Assembly: GCF_001570965.1 (NCBI RefSeq)
Contig: NZ_BCSR01000003.1
Span: 83,325-147,324, forward strand
Direction: 5' to 3'
DNA: 64,000 nucleotides
Origin: Janibacter corallicola NBRC 107790
GTDB taxonomy: Bacteria; Actinomycetota; Actinomycetes; Actinomycetales; Dermatophilaceae
A program made the translations under genes and the position numbers. Below, piece by piece: positions 11,672 to 21,446 of this stretch. A model generated the notes under the pieces. It made no database searches. It saw only the letters and a list, made by a program, of their open reading frames with translations, and had not been told where the DNA came from. Position 1 is the stretch's first letter; every line of letters begins with the position of its first letter.

Positions 11672-14600
11672 TCACCCGGCGAGGTGTCCCCAGCGGGGCG
11701 CGAGCTCCTCCCACGGGCCGGTGGCCGCGACCCGACCGGCGTCCAGGACGACCACCCGGTCGGCCTGCTCGAGGGCGGCCCGCTTCGAGGTGGCGCCGAT
11801 GACGGTCCGGCCGCGCTCGCGCAGCGCGTGCCAGAGCTCGATCTCGGTCGCGGCGTCGAGCGCGCTGGAGACGTCATCGGCCAGGAGCAGCTCCGCCTCC
11901 GTGGCCAGCGCCCGCGCGAGGGCGAGGCGCTGCACCTGGCCACCCGAGAGGCGCACCCCGCGGTGCCCGACGACGGCGTCCCGGCCGCCGGCCTCCGCGA
12001 CGTCGGAGCTCATCCGCGCGTCCGAGACCGGCTCGGCGAAGGGGCGCTCGTGCCCCAGCCGGATGTTGTCCCCGAAGGTCCCGGAGAGGACCCGCGGCAC
12101 CTGCGAGATGTGCGAGACCTGGCCGGGACGCAGGAAGACCTCCGGGTCGGTGACCTCGGTGCCGTTCCAGCGGATCCGACCACGGTGGTCGACGAGCCCT
12201 GCGAGCGCGGAGAGCAGGCTCGACTTGCCCGAGCCGACCCGGCCCACGAGCAGCACGAGCTCGCCGGCGCCGACCGTGAGGTCCACCCCGTCCGCGCCGA
12301 TCGTGCCGTCATCGTGGATCGCGGTGAGGCCCTGCAGCTCCAGCCGCTCCAGGGACACCCGAGGCACGGGGGCGGGTAGGGGGGCGTGACCGTCGACGAG
12401 GTCGACCCCGGCCGGCAGCCGGGTGAGGTCCACGCCGCCGGCGAAGCGGGCGGTCTCGACCTGCCAGGCACGCGTGCCCGGCGCCTCGGTGACGACCATG
12501 CCCGCAACCCGACCGAACCAGTCGAAGCCGGAGACCGCTCCCGCCACCAGCAGGGTCACCGCCAGGCCCCAGCCGCCCGCGACGTGGATCGTCCACGCGG
12601 CGACGACACCGCACTGGACCATGACCATCGGCACGCCCTGGAGGAAGGCCTGGATGCGGTGCTCCGAGACCGCCGCGGAGACCCGGCCGGTGTCGACGAG
12701 ACGCAGGTGACGACGCACCGAGGGCGTGGCCGCGGCCAGCTTCACGGTCCGCATCGACTCCAGCGCCGAGACCAAGGCCCGACCGAAGGCCGCCCGCGCC
12801 GTCGAGGCCTCGGCCGCCGAGCGCCCGGCCGCCGGCCGCCCGAGCACCGAGGCCAGCGCGGAGGTGGCCATGACCGCGAGCAGCACGGCACCCGCGATCC
12901 ACGTGCCCGCGAGCACCGCGGTGACCGCCGCGACGAGCAGGCCGTTGACGAAGTCGACCCAGCGGTCGGCGTACCTGGCGTAGCGGTCGGCATCCATCGA
13001 ACGGGCCACGACCTCGCCGGGCGGGGTCCGGGGGAGCCGGGTCTGCTCCGTCTGGCCCTGGAGCACTGCCATCCGGGTGCGCAGCATGACCTCGATCCAC
13101 CAGCGCGGGTAGCGGGTGAAGGCCTCGGCGAGCAGCACCGGCATCGTGAGCAGGCAGGCCGTGAGCGCGAGGGTGAGCAGCACCGGGGTCTCACCGCGCT
13201 GGAGGGCCTCGACGAGACGCCCCCAGATCAGGCCGGTGACCGCGCCCTGGGCCCCGATGAGCGAGCCGACCAGGAAGAGCGATGCCCCGAGCAGCCCCCA
13301 GCCCGGCTTCAGCAGCAGGGCGTGCAGCGTGCCCCGGGCCAGCGACGGTCCGTCGCCGACCTCGGGACGCGTCGGCGGCTCGCCCTGGCGCCGCCCCCCG
13401 GCAGCAGCGGGCTCGGACCGCCCCGCCGCCACCGGCGCCGCCTCCGCCGCGGTCCGGCTGGCCGCGAGCAGGTCCTGGAAGGGCCCCTGCTGGCGGGAGA
13501 GCTCGGCATGCGTGCCGTGCTGGATCAGTCGCCCGTGGGCGAGGACGGCCACGTGGTCCGCGCGCTCGATCGTGCTCAGCCGGTGGGCGATGAGCACGCC
13601 CGTGCGGCCGCGCAGCAGCCGGTCGGCGGCGACGACGACGCGCCGCTCGGTGACCGGGTCCATCCGGGCGGTCGCCTCGTCCAGGACGATGACGCGCACG
13701 TCGCGCACGAGCAGCCGGGCGAAGGCGATCAGCTGCTCCTCACCGGAGGAGAGCGTCGTCCCACCGGGACCGAGCAGCGTGTCCAGCCCGTCGGGCAGCC
13801 CGGCGACCCAGTCGTCGAGGTCCAGCTCGGCGATGGCCGCCTCGACCTGCTCGCGCGGTACGGGCGCGAAGAGGGTGATGTTCTCGGCGAACGTGCCCGC
13901 GAGGATCTCGGTGCGCTGGGTGACGACGCCGACGGCCCGCCGCAGCTCCTGCAGGTCCAGGTCGAGCACGTCCACCCCGCCGAGGAGCACGCTGCCCGGC
14001 GGCGGCTCCACCGCCCGCGAGACGAAGGAGGCCAGCGTCGACTTGCCCGAGCCGGTCCGCCCGACGAGGGCGGTGGTCTCCCCGGCGGGGACGCGCAGGT
14101 CGATCCCCTGCAGCGCGAAGGTGCCCTCCTCGTAGGCGAAGTCCAGGTCCGCGAAGCGCAGCTCGAGGGCCCGCTCGTCGGGGACGGGGCGGCCCCCTTC
14201 GGGCTCCGGCTCCACGGCGAGCATCTGGCGCAGCCGCATGACCGCGCCGAGCCCCTCCTGCAGGTCGGGCAGGTTGTTGGCCATCTGCGAGACCTGCCCG
14301 ACGAAGGTCGCGGTGACGAGGAAGAGCGTGACCAGCCCCGAGACGGGCACGGCGCCGGCGGCGGTCATCGCGACGCCGCCGACGACGATGGCCACGAGCA
14401 GGGCGTGCAGCAGGAGGCCCGCCCGCCGGGCGAGGGAGCGCTCGACCACGATGACCTCGAGGAAGCGCCGGTGCACCAAGGAGGAGAGCGCGGCCACCCG
14501 CCGGATCACGTGGGACTGCCCGAGGCTCGTGCGCAGGTCGTCCCGCCCGGCGATCCCCTCCTCGAGGGCGCTCGCGTGATCGGTCCAGGCCATCTCCTCG

Positions 14601-15190
14601 ATGACCTTGCGCCGGGCGATCTCCCGCAGCAGCGGGGGCATCACCATCGCGGTGACCGCGGCGAGCAGCGGGAAGAGCAGCCACGCCGGCCACCACGTCA
14701 CGCCCGCGACGACCCACATCGGGAGCACGCCGAAGCCGGCCCGGAAGAACATCCACAGCTGCATCCGCACGACCGTGCCCACCTCGTGGGTGTCGTCGTC
14801 GATGCGGTCGAGGATCTCGCCGACGGCCTGCTCGGAGAGGACCGCCACCGGCTGGTCCAGCGCCGCGTCCAGCAGGTCCTCGCGCAGCCGGCCCTCGGCC
14901 CGGTCGGAGAGGCCGACCCAGACGAACTTCCCGACGGTGTCGACGACCGCGCCACCGACGACGCACGCGGCGAGGATCCCGACGAGGCGGGCGGAGGGGT
15001 CCTCGGCGAGCCACCCCATGATCACCGTGCCCAGGGTCAGGGCCACGGCGGCGACGGCGGCGCAGGCGAGGGCAGCGGCGGCCGCGGGGCTGCGCAGGCG
15101 GCGCCAGTCGACGGTGCGGGCGGTGTCACGGCCGGACGGGTGGCGGGTCGGCGCCTCCGGGTCCGGACGGTGGGTGAGGGTGAGGGTCAT
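11672..15190 (-). CDS. Fused ABC exporter (TMD-NBD-TMD-NBD)
   Basis: One chain of 1172 residues holds two ABC half-exporters. Start ATG 15190 gives MTLTLTHRPD; the open frame extends upstream without support. Half one has membrane helices in about residues 35-300 and an ATPase with Walker A GRTGSGKST (377-385), signature LSSGEEQ, Walker B VIVLDEA and switch His in LIAHRLS. Half two has Walker A GRVGSGKSS, signature LSGGQ, Walker B ending LLLADD (Asp for the catalytic Glu) and Ser instead of His in the switch (GATSKRA). One composite ATP site is therefore canonical and the other degenerate, as in asymmetric exporters. The substrate is unknown; drug or lipid export is possible. Confidence 0.9.
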   Translation of the reverse strand: MTLTLTHRPDPEAPTRHPSGRDTARTVDWRRLRSPAAAAALACAAVAAVALTLGTVIMGWLAEDPSARLVGILAACVVGGAVVDTVGKFVWVGLSDRAEGRLREDLLDAALDQPVAVLSEQAVGEILDRIDDDTHEVGTVVRMQLWMFFRAGFGVLPMWVVAGVTWWPAWLLFPLLAAVTAMVMPPLLREIARRKVIEEMAWTDHASALEEGIAGRDDLRTSLGQSHVIRRVAALSSLVHRRFLEVIVVERSLARRAGLLLHALLVAIVVGGVAMTAAGAVPVSGLVTLFLVTATFVGQVSQMANNLPDLQEGLGAVMRLRQMLAVEPEPEGGRPVPDERALELRFADLDFAYEEGTFALQGIDLRVPAGETTALVGRTGSGKSTLASFVSRAVEPPPGSVLLGGVDVLDLDLQELRRAVGVVTQRTEILAGTFAENITLFAPVPREQVEAAIAELDLDDWVAGLPDGLDTLLGPGGTTLSSGEEQLIAFARLLVRDVRVIVLDEATARMDPVTERRVVVAADRLLRGRTGVLIAHRLSTIERADHVAVLAHGRLIQHGTHAELSRQQGPFQDLLAASRTAAEAAPVAAGRSEPAAAGGRRQGEPPTRPEVGDGPSLARGTLHALLLKPGWGLLGASLFLVGSLIGAQGAVTGLIWGRLVEALQRGETPVLLTLALTACLLTMPVLLAEAFTRYPRWWIEVMLRTRMAVLQGQTEQTRLPRTPPGEVVARSMDADRYARYADRWVDFVNGLLVAAVTAVLAGTWIAGAVLLAVMATSALASVLGRPAAGRSAAEASTARAAFGRALVSALESMRTVKLAAATPSVRRHLRLVDTGRVSAAVSEHRIQAFLQGVPMVMVQCGVVAAWTIHVAGGWGLAVTLLVAGAVSGFDWFGRVAGMVVTEAPGTRAWQVETARFAGGVDLTRLPAGVDLVDGHAPLPAPVPRVSLERLELQGLTAIHDDGTIGADGVDLTVGAGELVLLVGRVGSGKSSLLSALAGLVDHRGRIRWNGTEVTDPEVFLRPGQVSHISQVPRVLSGTFGDNIRLGHERPFAEPVSDARMSSDVAEAGGRDAVVGHRGVRLSGGQVQRLALARALATEAELLLADDVSSALDAATEIELWHALRERGRTVIGATSKRAALEQADRVVVLDAGRVAATGPWEELAPRWGHLAG

Positions 15191-15393
15191 CAGGTACCCG
15201 AGGCTATGCCCGACCCCCGACGGCCCGCCTCCCCATTTTTCCCGGGCGAAGGGGGCGCCCCGCCTCCTCGCCGACGAGGCATCCACGATCCGGACAGGCC
15301 GTTCCACAGCGTGGACGAGCAGGTCTACCGTGGTGGGGTCCGCGTGGGACCCACTGCGGCAGGCACGTATCCACCCCCTTCGCAGGAGTCATC

Positions 15394-15471
15394 ATGAGCG
15401 ACGAGGAGCTCGAGGTCCGCCGCGCCCTCCAGGAGAGCATGGACCGGCGTGAGCAGGGCCCGGCGCGGTAG
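15394..15471 (+). CDS. Candidate 25-residue small protein
   Basis: ATG 15394 follows AGGAG at a 5-nt spacing. The ORF encodes a highly charged peptide beginning MSDEELEVRRALQESMD, which could form an amphipathic helix. The stop is 24 bp before a strong GC-rich terminator hairpin. The package of ribosome site, ORF and terminator, standing alone between a divergent transporter and ilvD, looks like a real small gene, although nothing about its role can be read. It could also be a chance ORF in an untranslated RNA. Confidence 0.45.
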   Translation: MSDEELEVRRALQESMDRREQGPAR

Positions 15472-15495
15472 CCCCGCCCAGCACCAGGCCAGCAG

Positions 15496-15529
15496 CGACG
15501 CCCCCGACCGCGACCGGTCGGGGGCGTCG
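15496..15529 (+). terminator. Intrinsic terminator upstream of ilvD
   Basis: A near-perfect hairpin CGACGCCCCCGACC ... GGTCGGGGGCGTCG with a 6-nt centre, followed by TTCTCGT. It closes the short transcription unit that holds the 25-residue ORF and insulates ilvD. Confidence 0.8.
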
Positions 15530-15583
15530 TTCTCGTGGTGAGACGGTGTATCAGCAGACGGACGGGCGACATACGGTTGGGCC

Positions 15584-17428
15584 ATGCCGCAGCTTCGATC
15601 CCGCACCAGCACCGACGGCCGCAACATGGCAGGGGCCAGGGCCCTCTGGCGCGCGACCGGCATGGGCGAAGGGGACTTCGGCAAGCCGATCGTGGCGATC
15701 GCCAACTCCTTCACCCAGTTCGTCCCGGGTCACGTCCACCTCAAGGACATGGGCCAGCTCGTCGCCGGCGCGATCGAGGACGCCGGGGGAGTGGGCAAGG
15801 AGTTCAACACCATCGCCGTCGACGACGGCATCGCCATGGGCCACCACGGGATGCTGTACTCGCTGCCCAGCCGCGAGGTCATCGCCGACGCCATCGAGTA
15901 CATGGTCGAGGCGCACTGCGCCGACGCGCTCGTGTGCATCTCCAACTGCGACAAGATCACCCCGGGCATGCTGCTCGCCGCGCTGCGGCTGAACATCCCG
16001 ACCGTCTTCGTCTCCGGCGGGCCGATGGAGGCCGGGAAGGCGGTCGTCGGCTCTGATGGAAGCGTCGGGACGTCCCGATTGGACCTCATCGACGCCATGA
16101 CCAGCTCCGTGGACGACTCGGTCTCCGACGAGGACCTGCTGAGCATCGAGCAGTCCGCCTGCCCGACCTGCGGCTCCTGCTCGGGCATGTTCACCGCGAA
16201 CTCGATGAACTGCCTCACCGAGGCCCTCGGCCTCTCGCTGCCGGGCAACGGCTCGACGCTGGCGACGGCCGCCGCCCGCAAGGACCTCTTCCTGCGCGCC
16301 GGGGAGCTCGTCGTCGACCTGTGCAAGGAGTACTACGACGGTGACGACGACTCGGTGCTGCCGCGCTCGATCGCGGGCCGCTCCGCCTTCGCCAACGCGA
16401 TGCGCATGGACATCGCCATGGGCGGCTCGACGAACACGATCCTGCACCTCCTCGCCGCCGCCCAGGAGGCCGGCGTCGACTTCGACCAGAACGACATCGA
16501 CGACCTCTCCCGCGAGACCCCGTGCCTGGTCAAGGTCGCCCCGAACAGCACGAACTTCTACATGGAGGACGTCCACCGGGCGGGCGGCATCCCCGCGATC
16601 CTCGGTGAGCTGCACCGCGGCGGCATGCTCGACACCTCCGTGCGAGCCGTGCACAGCCCCTCCCTCGACCTCTGGCTGAAGGAGTGGGACATCCGCAGCG
16701 GCTCGCCGAGCGAGGAGGCGAGCGAGCTCTTCCACGCCGCCCCGGGCGGGGTGCGCACGACGCAGGCCTTCTCCTCCAGCAACCGCTGGGCGAGCCTCGA
16801 CACCGACTCCCGCGACGGGTGCATCCGCTCCGTCGAGCACGCCTACTCCACCGAGGGTGGGCTGGCCGTGCTGCACGGCAACCTCGCCGAGGACGGCTGC
16901 ATCGTCAAGACCGCCGGTGTGCCCGAGCACCAGTGGACCTTCTCCGGGCCGGCCCGCGTCGCCGAGTCCCAGGAGGAGGCGGTCGAGATGATCCTCTCCA
17001 AGAAGGTCCAGGAGGGCGAGGTCGTCGTCGTCCGCTACGAGGGCCCGAAGGGCGGCCCCGGCATGCAGGAGATGCTCTACCCGACCGCCTACCTCAAGGG
17101 TGTGGGCCTGGGCCCGAAGTGCGCCCTCATCACCGACGGGCGCTTCTCCGGCGGCTCCTCCGGCCTCTCGATCGGCCACGTCTCCCCGGAGGCCGCGGCC
17201 GGTGGCACGATCGGCCTCGTCCGCGACGGCGACGTCATCGACTTCGACATCCCCGGCCGCCGGGTCAACCTCCTCGTCGACGAGGACGAGCTGGCCCGCC
17301 GGCGCGCCGAGCAGGACGCGAAGGGGTGGGCACCGGTCAGCCGTGACCGTCCCGTCTCCCAGGCGCTGAAGATCTTCGCGCGCTTCGCCCAGTCCGCCGA
17401 CAAGGGCGCCGCCCGCAAGGTCCACTGA
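15584..17428 (+). CDS. ilvD: Dihydroxy-acid dehydratase
   Basis: A 614-residue iron-sulfur enzyme that dehydrates dihydroxyisovalerate and dihydroxymethylvalerate to the 2-keto acids that precede valine and isoleucine. Cluster and active-site motifs are clear: [11 protein letters not shown], then [19 protein letters not shown], and [13 protein letters not shown] earlier in the chain. The C-terminal domain has [14 protein letters not shown]. The length fits the long IlvD branch. It is monocistronic here, separated from ilvBNC by the transporter gene. Confidence 0.97.
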   Translation: MPQLRSRTSTDGRNMAGARALWRATGMGEGDFGKPIVAIANSFTQFVPGHVHLKDMGQLVAGAIEDAGGVGKEFNTIAVDDGIAMGHHGMLYSLPSREVIADAIEYMVEAHCADALVCISNCDKITPGMLLAALRLNIPTVFVSGGPMEAGKAVVGSDGSVGTSRLDLIDAMTSSVDDSVSDEDLLSIEQSACPTCGSCSGMFTANSMNCLTEALGLSLPGNGSTLATAAARKDLFLRAGELVVDLCKEYYDGDDDSVLPRSIAGRSAFANAMRMDIAMGGSTNTILHLLAAAQEAGVDFDQNDIDDLSRETPCLVKVAPNSTNFYMEDVHRAGGIPAILGELHRGGMLDTSVRAVHSPSLDLWLKEWDIRSGSPSEEASELFHAAPGGVRTTQAFSSSNRWASLDTDSRDGCIRSVEHAYSTEGGLAVLHGNLAEDGCIVKTAGVPEHQWTFSGPARVAESQEEAVEMILSKKVQEGEVVVVRYEGPKGGPGMQEMLYPTAYLKGVGLGPKCALITDGRFSGGSSGLSIGHVSPEAAAGGTIGLVRDGDVIDFDIPGRRVNLLVDEDELARRRAEQDAKGWAPVSRDRPVSQALKIFARFAQSADKGAARKVH

Positions 17429-17488
17429 GAAGCCCCGGTCCCTTGGGTCCCACGTTCGGCGTGGGCGGTGCGAATGCCCGCTAGGGCA

Positions 17489-17536
17489 TGAGCCTCGAAG
17501 GGCCGGCCCCTGAGGAGGGAACTACGAGGGGGCTCA
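17489..17536. terminator. Hairpin between convergent ilvD and small membrane gene
   Basis: An imperfect long stem with TGAGCCTCG on the left and CGAGGGGGCTCA on the right, plus an inner AGGG/CCCT pair. It includes the stop codon of the minus-strand gene. Its left half, GAGCCTCGAAGGG followed by CCCTGAGG, resembles the 45-bp tandem repeat at 48624, so it may be one member of a dispersed repeat family used as a terminator. Confidence 0.5.
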
Positions 17537-17788
17537 GCGCTTGGGCGGGAGCGCCAGGAGGATGAGCCCGACGATGAGCGGGACGCCGATGCAGCAGAAG
17601 GCCCCGAGGAGGGTGCCCACGGCCTCGCCGCCGTTCTCCGGGGACTCGAAAGTGCCGGAGCCGAGCGAGGCGAGGATGCCGAGGAGGGCGAGCGCGCCCA
17701 GCACGAGGAGCAGTATGCCGACGACGATGCGCCACACGGGCCGCTTGGCTGGCTGGTGCATGGCGGGCTGGTGCTCGTGTGGGTCCAC
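17534..17788 (-). CDS. Small two-helix membrane protein of unknown function
   Basis: An 84-residue protein from GTG 17788, which has GAGGAG five bases upstream. After a polar, His/Pro-rich N-terminus (DPHEHQPAMHQPAKRP) come two hydrophobic segments: IVVGILLLVLGALALLGIL and LLGAFCCIGVPLIVGLILLAL. A short Gly/Ser/Glu loop joins them. No known family is recognised. It is convergent with ilvD, and its stop lies within a hairpin. Confidence 0.65.
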   Translation of the reverse strand: MDPHEHQPAMHQPAKRPVWRIVVGILLLVLGALALLGILASLGSGTFESPENGGEAVGTLLGAFCCIGVPLIVGLILLALPPKR

Positions 17789-17917
17789 GGTGCTCCTCGG
17801 TGTTGGGAATCGAACGCGCCGACAGTACCCGGTCCTCGGACCCTCGCACTCTGGGACGTGGCGACCACATGCCGGGACACACTGCCCGCATGCCGGGACG
17901 CGGCCTAGTCTGAGCCC

Positions 17918-18958
17918 ATGACCGAGCAGCAGGACAGCTTCGACATCGCCGTCATCGGGGGGGACGGGATCGGCCCGGAGGTGGTCGCCGAGGGCATCAA
18001 GGTGCTCCGGGCCACCGGGGTCGACGTCACCACAACCGAGTACGACCTCGGCGCCCGGCGCTGGAACCGCACCGGCGAGACCCTGCCGGACTCCGTCGTC
18101 GAGGAGATCCGCGGCCACGACGGCATCCTCCTCGGTGCGATCGGCGACCCGAGCGTGCCCTCCGGCGTCCTCGAGCGGGGCGTGCTGCTCCCCCTTCGCT
18201 TTGCCCTCGATCACTACGTCAACCTGCGCCCGGCCAAGCTCTTCCCCGGCGTGACGAGCCCGCTCGCCACCGAGGTGACCGACAAGGGGCTGGACTTCGT
18301 CGTCGTCCGTGAGGGCACCGAGGGCCCCTACGTCGGCAACGGCGGCGCCCTTCGCGTCGGGACCCCGAACGAGGTCGCGACCGAGGTCAGCGTCAACACC
18401 CGCTTCGGCATCGAGCGTGTCGTGCGGGACGCCTTCGCCCGCGCCCAGGCGCGCCCGCGCCAGCACCTCACCCTGGTCCACAAGCACAACGTGCTCACCC
18501 ACGCCGGGCACCTGTGGCGGCGCACGGTCGAGGAGGTCGGCGCGGAGTTCCCCGACGTCGAGACCGCCTACCAGCACGTCGACGCCGCCACGATCTTCAT
18601 GGCCACCGACCCGGGCCGCTTCGACGTCATCGTCACCGACAACCTCTTCGGCGACATCATCACCGATATCGCTGCCGCCATCGCCGGTGGCATCGGTCTG
18701 GCCGCGAGCGGCAACATCAACCCCAGCCGCGAGGCGCCGAGCATGTTCGAGCCGGTCCACGGCTCCGCCCCGGACATCGCCGGGCAGGGCAAGGCCGACC
18801 CGACCGCCGCGATCCTCTCCACGGCGATGCTGCTGGACCACCTGGGCCGCGCGGACGACGCCGCCCGGGTCGAGGCCGCTGTCTCCGCGGACCTCGCCGA
18901 ACGCTCAGGGGAGCGGACCACGACCGAGATCGGGGACGCGGTGGCAGCGCGCCTGTGA
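17918..18958 (+). CDS. leuB: 3-isopropylmalate dehydrogenase
   Basis: A 346-residue NAD-dependent beta-decarboxylating dehydrogenase of leucine synthesis. The N-terminal [15 protein letters not shown], the substrate-loop [14 protein letters not shown], the metal-binding Asp residues in [12 protein letters not shown] and the cofactor segment [17 protein letters not shown] are all present. ATG 17918 fits the family start. It lies 61 bp upstream of ilvE, and the pair is probably co-transcribed. Confidence 0.95.
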   Translation: MTEQQDSFDIAVIGGDGIGPEVVAEGIKVLRATGVDVTTTEYDLGARRWNRTGETLPDSVVEEIRGHDGILLGAIGDPSVPSGVLERGVLLPLRFALDHYVNLRPAKLFPGVTSPLATEVTDKGLDFVVVREGTEGPYVGNGGALRVGTPNEVATEVSVNTRFGIERVVRDAFARAQARPRQHLTLVHKHNVLTHAGHLWRRTVEEVGAEFPDVETAYQHVDAATIFMATDPGRFDVIVTDNLFGDIITDIAAAIAGGIGLAASGNINPSREAPSMFEPVHGSAPDIAGQGKADPTAAILSTAMLLDHLGRADDAARVEAAVSADLAERSGERTTTEIGDAVAARL

Positions 18959-19019
18959 GTGGCAACACAGCAGGGGTTACCCTGCGAGCACCACAGCACC
19001 TTGAGGAGACGTGTCACCG

Positions 19020-20123
19020 ATGACCGCTGAGCTCACCTTCGCGACCACCCGCAGCGAAGCCCCGACACCGGACGCCGAGCGCGAGAAGATCCTCGCCGAC
19101 CCCGGCTTCGGCAGCCATTTCACCGACCACATGGTCACCGCCACCTGGACGAAGGGGGAGGGCTGGCACGACGGCCGGGTCCGCCCCTACGGCCCCTTCA
19201 GCCTCGACCCCGCCGCGGCGGTCCTGCACTACGCGCAGGAGGTCTTCGAGGGGATGAAGGCCTACCGCCACGAGGACGGCTCGATCTGGACCTTCCGCCC
19301 CGAGCGCAATGCCGCCCGGATGGCCCACAGCTCCGAGCGCCTCGCCCTGCCCGTCCTCGGGGAGGAGGACTTCGTCGCGGCGCTCAGGGCACTCCTCCAG
19401 GTCGACAGCGCCTGGGTCCCCAGCGCCACCGGCGGCGCGGAGACCAGCCTCTACCTGCGCCCCTTCATGTTCGCCTCGGAGGCCTTCCTCGGGGTGCGCC
19501 CGGCGCACGAGGTGATCTTCTCGGTCATCGCGAGCCCTGCCGGCGCCTACTTCTCCGGCGGGTTGAAGCCGGTCAACCTCTGGGTCAGCCAGGACTACGC
19601 CCGCGCCGGCGACGGCGGCACCGGGCAGGCCAAGTGCGGCGGCAACTACGCCTCCTCCCTCGCCGGGCAGCTGGAGGGCATCGCGCAGGGCTGCGACCAG
19701 GCCGTCTTCCTCGACTCCTCGACGCACACCTACATCGAGGAGCTCGGCGGGATGAACCTCTTCTTCGTCACCAGGGACGGGCGCCTCCGCACCCCGGCCC
19801 TGACCGGCTCGATCCTCGAGGGCGTCACCCGTGCCTCCATCCTCGAGCTCGCTCCCGACCTCGGCCTGGAGCCCGAGGAGGCCCGGATCACCCTCGATGA
19901 GTGGAAGGACGGCGTCGCCTCCGGCGAGATCACCGAGATCTTCGCGTGCGGGACGGCCGCGGTCGTCACCCCCGTCGGCGAGCTGCGCTGGGACGGCGGT
20001 TCCGTGGCCTCCACCGCGGGCGAAGGGGGCGGGGAGCACACCCGTGCCATCCGCCAGGCCCTCCTGGACATCCAGTACGGCCGTGCCGAGGACACCCACG
20101 GCTGGCTCACCCGACTGGCCTGA
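19020..20123 (+). CDS. ilvE: Branched-chain amino acid aminotransferase
   Basis: A 367-residue fold-type IV PLP enzyme that performs the final transamination to valine, leucine and isoleucine. The PLP Lys is in GTGQAKCGGNYASS. QEVFEGMKAYR, EELGGMNLFFV and the C-terminal FACGTAAVVTPVGE segment match bacterial branched-chain aminotransferases of about 360 residues. ATG 19020 is 11 nt after GAGGAG; an in-frame GTG at 19011 is too close to that site. It follows leuB and precedes a HAD phosphatase gene 31 bp later. Confidence 0.95.
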   Translation: MTAELTFATTRSEAPTPDAEREKILADPGFGSHFTDHMVTATWTKGEGWHDGRVRPYGPFSLDPAAAVLHYAQEVFEGMKAYRHEDGSIWTFRPERNAARMAHSSERLALPVLGEEDFVAALRALLQVDSAWVPSATGGAETSLYLRPFMFASEAFLGVRPAHEVIFSVIASPAGAYFSGGLKPVNLWVSQDYARAGDGGTGQAKCGGNYASSLAGQLEGIAQGCDQAVFLDSSTHTYIEELGGMNLFFVTRDGRLRTPALTGSILEGVTRASILELAPDLGLEPEEARITLDEWKDGVASGEITEIFACGTAAVVTPVGELRWDGGSVASTAGEGGGEHTRAIRQALLDIQYGRAEDTHGWLTRLA

Positions 20124-20154
20124 CGCGCCAGCAGCACCCGACACCACACGCCGG

Positions 20155-20943
20155 ATGCGTCCCGACCTGATCGCCACCGACCTCGACGGGACGTTGTTGC
20201 GCTCCGACGGCACCGTCTCGACCCGCTCGGCGGATGCGCTTCGCGCCGCCTCCGATGCCGGTATCGAGACGGTGCTCGTCACCGCCCGCCCGCCGCGGTG
20301 GCTCGACGAGCTCGGGCACATCGTCGGCGACCACGGGATCGCGCTCTGCGGCAACGGCGCGTTCCGGTACGACGTCGCGGGCCGGCGGGTCTTCGGGGAG
20401 CGGACCATCGATCCGGTGGTCGTCGCCGAGATCGTGACCGACCTGCGCGAGCAGATCCCCGGGACCGGCTTCGCGGCGGAGCGCAGCACCGGTCTCGCGG
20501 CGGAGAACATGTTCGCCGCGATCCACGACCACCCCGAGGACCTGGTGACCACCTCGGACATCGAGCTGCTCCGGGACGCCCCCGCGGGCAAGCTGCTCGC
20601 CCGCAACCCGCACCTGACCGACGAGGAGTTCATCACCGCGGCCACGGAGGTCGTGGGGGAGCGCGGCATCGTCGCCTTCTCCGGGGCGGGTGGGCTCGCC
20701 GAGATCTCGGCGGTCGGGGTCACCAAGGCCGCGGCGCTCGCCGACTGGTGTGCCGAGCTGGGCATCGCGGCGAGCCGGGTGTGGGCCTTCGGGGACATGC
20801 CCAACGACCTGCCGATGCTCACCTGGGCGGGGCGCTCCTTCGCCGTGGCGAATGCCCACCCCGACGTCCTCGCCGCCGCCACCGACACCTGCCTGGCCAA
20901 TGACGAGGACGGGGTGGCGGTTGTGCTGGAAGGCCTGCTCTGA
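20155..20943 (+). CDS. Cof-type HAD-IIB family phosphatase
   Basis: A 262-residue cytosolic hydrolase. Motif I is IATDLDGTLLR (nucleophile Asp in DLDGT), motif II TARPP, and motifs III-IV are the Lys in GVTKAAAL and WAFGDMPNDLPML. The cap between motifs II and III fits the HAD-IIB (Cof) class acting on small phosphorylated metabolites. The substrate cannot be told. It lies 31 bp after ilvE and is probably part of the leuB-ilvE transcript. Confidence 0.88.
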   Translation: MRPDLIATDLDGTLLRSDGTVSTRSADALRAASDAGIETVLVTARPPRWLDELGHIVGDHGIALCGNGAFRYDVAGRRVFGERTIDPVVVAEIVTDLREQIPGTGFAAERSTGLAAENMFAAIHDHPEDLVTTSDIELLRDAPAGKLLARNPHLTDEEFITAATEVVGERGIVAFSGAGGLAEISAVGVTKAAALADWCAELGIAASRVWAFGDMPNDLPMLTWAGRSFAVANAHPDVLAAATDTCLANDEDGVAVVLEGLL

Positions 20944-20972
20944 GCCATGGGCCTTCGACTGCCCGGCCGCAA

Positions 20973-21299
20973 GTGGCGGTGGCGGCCACCGAGGCAGAGG
21001 CGGACGAGCTGCTCACCCGGCTGCTGTCCCGGTTCCCCGGACGGGGGAACCGGGTCGAGGAATCCGGCTTCCACACCAGCGATGGCCCCCGGGCCGGTGC
21101 GGTCGGCACGACGGGGAGCACGGTGCACCTGGTGATCACCCCCGACGAGGACGACGGCGAGCCCCTGGCCAGGGACGTCTTCGACACGGCGGGGGCCGCC
21201 ACCCGGCGTGCCCGGGAGCTGCGCAGCGCAGGGGAGTCGGTGGTCATCGCCGAGATGACGATGGGCGCGCTCCCCGAACAGCGACGTCGGGGAGGGTGA
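20973..21299 (+). CDS. Hypothetical protein
   Basis: A 108-residue ORF from GTG 20973 that I do not recognise. It is rich in Ala, Glu and Arg, with a Gly/Thr centre (AGAVGTTGSTVHLVIT) and DVFDTAGAATRRARELR near the middle. No signal peptide, membrane segment or metal motif is visible. The start is weakly supported, as no good ribosome site precedes it. It ends 69 bp before the cimA leader ORF. Confidence 0.5.
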   Translation: MAVAATEAEADELLTRLLSRFPGRGNRVEESGFHTSDGPRAGAVGTTGSTVHLVITPDEDDGEPLARDVFDTAGAATRRARELRSAGESVVIAEMTMGALPEQRRRGG

Positions 21300-21368
21300 G
21301 CCCACCGTCGTCCAGCATCCGGACGCCGAGTCCGGAGGCGGGTGCACAGTGGCAGGGTGAATGCCGTG

Positions 21369-21419
21369 ATGCACCCGATGAAGCAGCGCGCCGCCACCGC
21401 GGCCCTCCTCATTATCTAG
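21369..21419 (+). CDS. cimA leader peptide (candidate)
   Basis: A 16-codon ORF from ATG 21369 (GTG 21366 also possible), with GGGTGA about 8 nt upstream. It encodes a basic peptide ending in A-A-L-L-I-I, so two Leu and two Ile codons stand directly before the stop. The stop is immediately followed by a stable hairpin and then a U-rich terminator. This is the layout of a leucine/isoleucine-sensing attenuator, which fits a gene for isoleucine synthesis. Confidence 0.7.
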   Translation: MHPMKQRAATAALLII

Positions 21420-21446
21420 GCGCGACGAGCCACCCGCTCGTCGCGC
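21420..21446 (+). promoter_or_regulatory. First hairpin of the cimA attenuator
   Basis: A perfect 10-bp stem GCGCGACGAG (21420-21429) with CTCGTCGCGC (21437-21446) and a 7-nt loop. It begins at the base after the leader stop codon. A ribosome stalled on the Leu/Ile codons would cover its left arm. Confidence 0.65.

Noticed and set aside
12386..15397. A 1003-residue plus-strand frame opposite the ABC transporter
   Set aside because: The minus frame has all ABC motifs; the plus frame is an Arg/Asp/Gly/His-rich shadow.
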